From assembly GCF_000177075.1 (NCBI RefSeq), contig NZ_ADEG01000022.1, positions 1 through 38,190 on the forward strand: DNA of 38,190 nucleotides, in the 5' to 3' direction. The first letter of the stretch is position 1, and every line of letters starts with the position of its first letter. Source of the stretch: Hoylesella buccalis ATCC 35310. GTDB lineage: Bacteria; Bacteroidota; Bacteroidia; Bacteroidales; Bacteroidaceae. The position numbers were made by a program, and so were the translations under genes. This document shows, piece after piece, positions 36,005 to 38,190 of this stretch. Under the pieces are notes generated by a model, which searched no databases, had not been told where the DNA came from, and saw only the letters and a list, made by a program, of their open reading frames with translations.

Positions 36005-36036
36005 TTTTTATTCCTGTCGTTTATCTATTTTATGTG

Positions 36037-36240
36037 AAAGATAGTGCGAGCCGAAAGCAAAGGAAGTTTACTTACTTTGCTAAGGCGATGCCTATCTTAT
36101 GCAAAGATAGTGCAAGCCGAATGCAATCAAGCTTGTTTGTAATTGCTAAGGCGCAGCCTGTTTCATGCAAAGATAGTGCGAGCCGAATGCAAAGGAAGTT
36201 TACTTTCTTTGCTAAGACGATGCCTATCTTATGCAAAATT
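36037..36240 (+). repeat. 66-nt tandem repeat with paired central core, three units plus a start
   Basis: Units start at 36037, 36103 and 36169 with exact 66-nt period, and the fourth begins at 36235 before breaking off. Constant flanks AAAGATAGTGCRAGCCGAA and AAGRCGATGCCTATCTTATGC surround changing cores with paired ends: GCAAAG...CTTTGC in units 1 and 3, GCAAT...ATTGC in unit 2. The reverse strand has the -7-like TATCTTTG at unit joints. Same family as 4099-4240, opposite orientation. Short open reading frames here are by-products of the repeat. Confidence 0.88.
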
Positions 36241-36435
36241 AGCCTAAACTTTTGTAACACAGGCATAATTTACTAATTTTAATAAACAAGAATGCGGGGA
36301 TGTTACCTCCCTGAAAATCTCCACATACCATCGTAGAAAGCGTATCTTGCAACGCGCAACACGATGAATCCAGTGGGTATGGCAGCTGATGAAAAGGCGT
36401 ACCATCAATAAAATACAACAAACAAGCTAACTACT

Positions 36436-36468
36436 CCCCTCCCTTTCGGGGAGGGGATGGGGGAGGGG
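36436..36468 (+). repeat. CCCCTCCC hairpin with G-quadruplex motif
   Basis: An 8-bp stem CCCCTCCC / GGGAGGGG overlaps four G runs (GGGG-A-GGGG-AT-GGGGG-A-GGGG, 36448-36468), a textbook intramolecular quadruplex motif. From memory, similar CTCCCCTTTCGGGGAGGGG pieces are dispersed in Bacteroidetes genomes. The remaining 36241-36533 gap shows only this and the HAD gene -7 box. Confidence 0.7.
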
Positions 36469-36528
36469 CTATTCTTATTATTCATCGAAAAGTAACAGGT
36501 AGGCAAGGTCTGTTTGTTTCTTTTTCGT

Positions 36529-36536
36529 TACCTTTG
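36529..36536 (+). promoter_or_regulatory. -7 box of the HAD phosphatase gene
   Basis: TACCTTTG, 25 nt before the ATG at 36561. It overlaps a possible TTG start at 36534, which argues for the ATG as the true start. Confidence 0.5.
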
Positions 36537-36560
36537 CAACTCGATAAAAAAGATAACTCA

Positions 36561-37220
36561 ATGAAAATCAAAGCAATTATCCTGGATTTTGACGGCACGT
36601 TGGCTGATACACAAACTCTCATTACCAATACCATGCTCGAGGTAATCAACCGATTGGGACTTGAGCAGCGCAGTCGTGAGGAGTGCAGTCGAATGATTGG
36701 CTTGCCCTTGAAGCAGACGTTTACAGACTTGATACCCATGACTGACGAGATGGGCGACCGCTGTGTGGAAGCCTATAATCAAGTGTTTCATGAGAACAAC
36801 GTCCCGGGGGCGGTTCCATTGTTTCCCCATGTATTGGAAACCATGCGTGAGTTACATCGTTTGGGGTATGTGCTCACCATTGCCAGCAGTCGTTCCCGCC
36901 ACTCGCTGATGGACTTTGTGGAGACGTTTGGTTTAGAGGAAATCATCACGCATGTGGTCAGTGCCAACGACGTGACGCATGCAAAGCCACATCCCGAGGC
37001 GGTGAATCAAACGCTTGAGCATTTAGGCATTCAGCCAGGGGAGGCACTTGTCGTGGGCGACACGGTGTATGATATCGAGATGGGGCAGAATGCCAGCATC
37101 CATACCTGTGGCGTGACGTATGGCAATGGCACACGTTGCCAACTGGAAGAGATTCATACCGAGTTCATCATAGACGATTTCAGTCAGCTTCTCCAAGTTG
37201 TCAAAACGCTTGAGGCATGA
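36561..37220 (+). CDS. HAD superfamily hydrolase, phosphoglycolate phosphatase-like
   Basis: 219 residues from the ATG at 36561. Motif I is DFDGTLADT with the nucleophile Asp9 and acid/base Asp11; motif II is the Ser in TIASSRS (about 106-112); motif III Lys is in HAKPHPEA (about 143-150); motif IV is VVGDTVYDIEMGQNA (about 166-180). The helical cap between motifs I and II is of the C1 type found in phosphoglycolate and pyrophosphate phosphatases (PGP/PpaX). Substrate is open; 2-phosphoglycolate or a nucleotide monophosphate is likely. Single gene; no terminator found behind it. Confidence 0.92.
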   Translation: MKIKAIILDFDGTLADTQTLITNTMLEVINRLGLEQRSREECSRMIGLPLKQTFTDLIPMTDEMGDRCVEAYNQVFHENNVPGAVPLFPHVLETMRELHRLGYVLTIASSRSRHSLMDFVETFGLEEIITHVVSANDVTHAKPHPEAVNQTLEHLGIQPGEALVVGDTVYDIEMGQNASIHTCGVTYGNGTRCQLEEIHTEFIIDDFSQLLQVVKTLEA

Positions 37221-37410
37221 TGCCCTGACCAAGCTGGTAGCACCAAACATCGAAGGGTGGGGTGGACTTGATTATCTTTCTGTCGTCCAGACAGACGCCA
37301 ATGAGTTTATCCTAAGTTTTTTTATAATTGTACATATTTTTGGTATTTTCAAAACAATCATTTTAGAAAAAATCAGCTCTTTTTGGATGCTTTTTGGCAC
37401 CTTGTTTTGC

Positions 37411-37668
37411 AATTGAAAGTCAGTTTTAATTCAATAGCATGCAGTTTACCATTCTATAACATGTGGTTTGCCCTTCAAAGTCAAGGCCTTGATACCCCAA
37501 TCTCAATGCCTTTGCAGCCTTAAAGCATTGCTTTTGCAAGTGCACCGATGCGCCTATGTGATGTAAGTAGTTGAAAAATGGATAGATAGAAAAATCGCCT
37601 ATTTTCGACCAATCACTCGTTTGGTTGCAAATATGCGAGTATTTGGCACGGTTGTCAAAATATTTCGT
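37411..37668 (+). repeat. Dispersed element copy 3 (partial, 22-nt array and tail)
   Basis: Six phased 22-nt units start at 37411, 37433, 37455, 37477, 37499 and 37521. They vary around AATAGCATGCAGTTTACC; examples begin TATAACATGTGGTTTGCC and TAAAGCATTGCTTTTGC. The hairpin is damaged: only a TTGCAAATATGCGAG right-arm-like piece at about 37626 remains, followed by the tail GTTGTCAAAATATTTCG near 37651. The left arm and the 5' leader of copies 1 and 2 are not recognisable. It lies in the 820-nt gap between the HAD gene and tRNA-Leu; 37221-37410 shows nothing else. Confidence 0.65.
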
Positions 37669-37678
37669 ATGCCAAACA

Positions 37679-37810
37679 CCGTGTTTTCAACCATTGAGTT
37701 TTCTGTTTTCACTCGTTCAGTCTTTTGTTTTCATCCGTTCGATTTTCTGTTTTCATCCGTTGAGCCTTTTGTTTTCATCCGTTCAGTTTGCTGATTTCAC
37801 CAACTGTTTG
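37679..37810 (+). repeat. 22-nt tandem repeat, six units
   Basis: Units start at 37679, 37701, 37723, 37745, 37767 and 37789 (exact 22-nt period). The inner four carry TGTTTTCATCCGTTCG or one-base variants; the outer two are more diverged. The period equals that of the neighbouring array but the sequence is different. An open reading frame across it (37625-38008) is not a credible gene. Confidence 0.85.
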
Positions 37811-37995
37811 ATGTCGTTTTCCTTTTGCAGCATCATTTTTTTGCTTTTGACGATATGGATGTCAGGCTGTGTGATGCTGGTAACGGCCTATCCTCATCGC
37901 CTCAACTCCCTTTTGGCTTGTTGTGATAGGTCATGTCAGTGTGGAGAAAATTGTTTTCTCCGAGTACGCTGCGTGAGCAACTTTTTTGTAAAATG

Positions 37996-38027
37996 TTTGG
38001 CGCATTAGAAAAAACACCGTATCTTTG
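37996..38027 (+). promoter_or_regulatory. Promoter of tRNA-Leu
   Basis: TTTG (37996-37999), 20-nt spacer, TATCTTTG (38020-38027), a perfect consensus match placing transcription start a few bases before the tRNA at 38041. Confidence 0.85.
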
Positions 38028-38040
38028 CATCCGCAATTAA

Positions 38041-38122
38041 GCCCAGATGGCGGAATAGGTAGACGCGCTGGTCTCAAACACCAGTGGGGCAACCCATCCC
38101 GGTTCGAGCCCGGGTCTGGGTA
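38041..38122 (+). tRNA. tRNA-Leu (anticodon CAA)
   Basis: Acceptor stem GCCCAGA pairs with TCTGGGT (one G-U), discriminator base A73 as required for leucine. Anticodon stem CTGGT / ACCAG with loop CTCAAAC gives CAA, reading UUG. A long class II variable arm (TGGGGCAACCCA) and the T arm CCCGG-TTCGAGC-CCGGG are present. The CCA end is not encoded (the sequence continues CTACAAAT), so CCA is added after transcription. Confidence 0.96.
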
Positions 38123-38126
38123 CTAC

Positions 38127-38165
38127 AAATCCCTTGTAAATCAGCGATTTACAAGGGATTTTTCT
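38127..38165 (+). terminator. Rho-independent terminator of tRNA-Leu
   Basis: Perfect 16-bp stem AAATCCCTTGTAAATC / GATTTACAAGGGATTT with a 3-nt loop (AGC), then TTCTTTG. It shows a single-tRNA transcript. Confidence 0.9.
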
Positions 38166-38190
38166 TTGTACGCTCGGCATGAGCATTATC

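Noticed and set aside
36037..36240. CRISPR array
   Set aside because: Repeats are directly adjacent 66-mers without unique spacers of constant size, and there are no cas genes in the window.
36072..36266. Similar small proteins at 4073-4255 and 36072-36266 (repeated LALSLHKIGIA-type phrases)
   Set aside because: 66 is a multiple of 3, so the repeat stays open in frame; the likeness reflects the shared DNA repeat.
37625..38008. 127-codon frame before tRNA-Leu
   Set aside because: Built on the 22-nt tandem repeats, giving a Phe/Ser-rich repetitive translation, and runs up to the tRNA promoter.

Overview
This window looks like chromosomal DNA from a Prevotellaceae-type Bacteroidetes (Prevotella or a close relative). 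The signs are Bacteroidetes promoters (TTTG, about 19-21 nt, TAnnTTTG) in front of most genes, a PorZ-like type IX secretion protein with a C-terminal sorting-type domain, the long Bacteroidetes form of IspG, type III glutamine synthetase, ATP-dependent PEP carboxykinase, a DUF4254 protein, and near absence of Shine-Dalgarno sequences. No phage, insertion sequence, CRISPR array or resistance island is seen; most of the content is core chromosome.

Layout. 1-4.7 kb: a minus-strand cassette of a small secreted His/Cys protein, a TonB-dependent receptor with a DHAPEID plug motif, and a two-domain histidine-rich lipoprotein; I infer a metal-acquisition system. 4.8-6.1 kb: a secreted histidine acid phosphatase of the MINPP/phytase type. 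6.2-11.7 kb (plus): an unknown protein, sigma-54 (rpoN), a PAP2-family membrane phosphatase, purE and ispG. 11.8-14.4 kb (minus): acpP-fabF-rnc, with a strong terminator-like hairpin between acpP and fabF. 15.3-17.1 kb (plus): DUF4254, a family 9 glycosyltransferase and a 54-residue rubredoxin, ended by a perfect terminator.

17.2-17.6 kb is an AT-rich gap with a dense DnaA-box cluster, a candidate replication origin. 17.6-25.3 kb (minus) is a tightly packed, partly overlapping operon: leuS, a YitT-type membrane protein, an rdgB-type NTP pyrophosphatase, porZ and a GT-C type membrane glycosyltransferase. Then come upp (minus), and pckA, a small quinol-monooxygenase-like protein and type III glutamine synthetase (plus). 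31.5-36.0 kb (minus) holds a GH3-family protein, an Ig-like lipoprotein and a DUF3108 protein. The window closes with a HAD phosphatase and tRNA-Leu(CAA).

The least explained content is in the gaps. Three large gaps carry the same degenerate element: five or six exactly phased 22-nt units followed by a conserved hairpin and tail. Two other gaps carry a 66-nt tandem repeat in opposite orientations whose central stem changes on both arms while pairing is kept. A further 22-nt tandem array and a G-quadruplex motif are also present. These, the candidate oriC and the metal cassette are the parts most worth following up.
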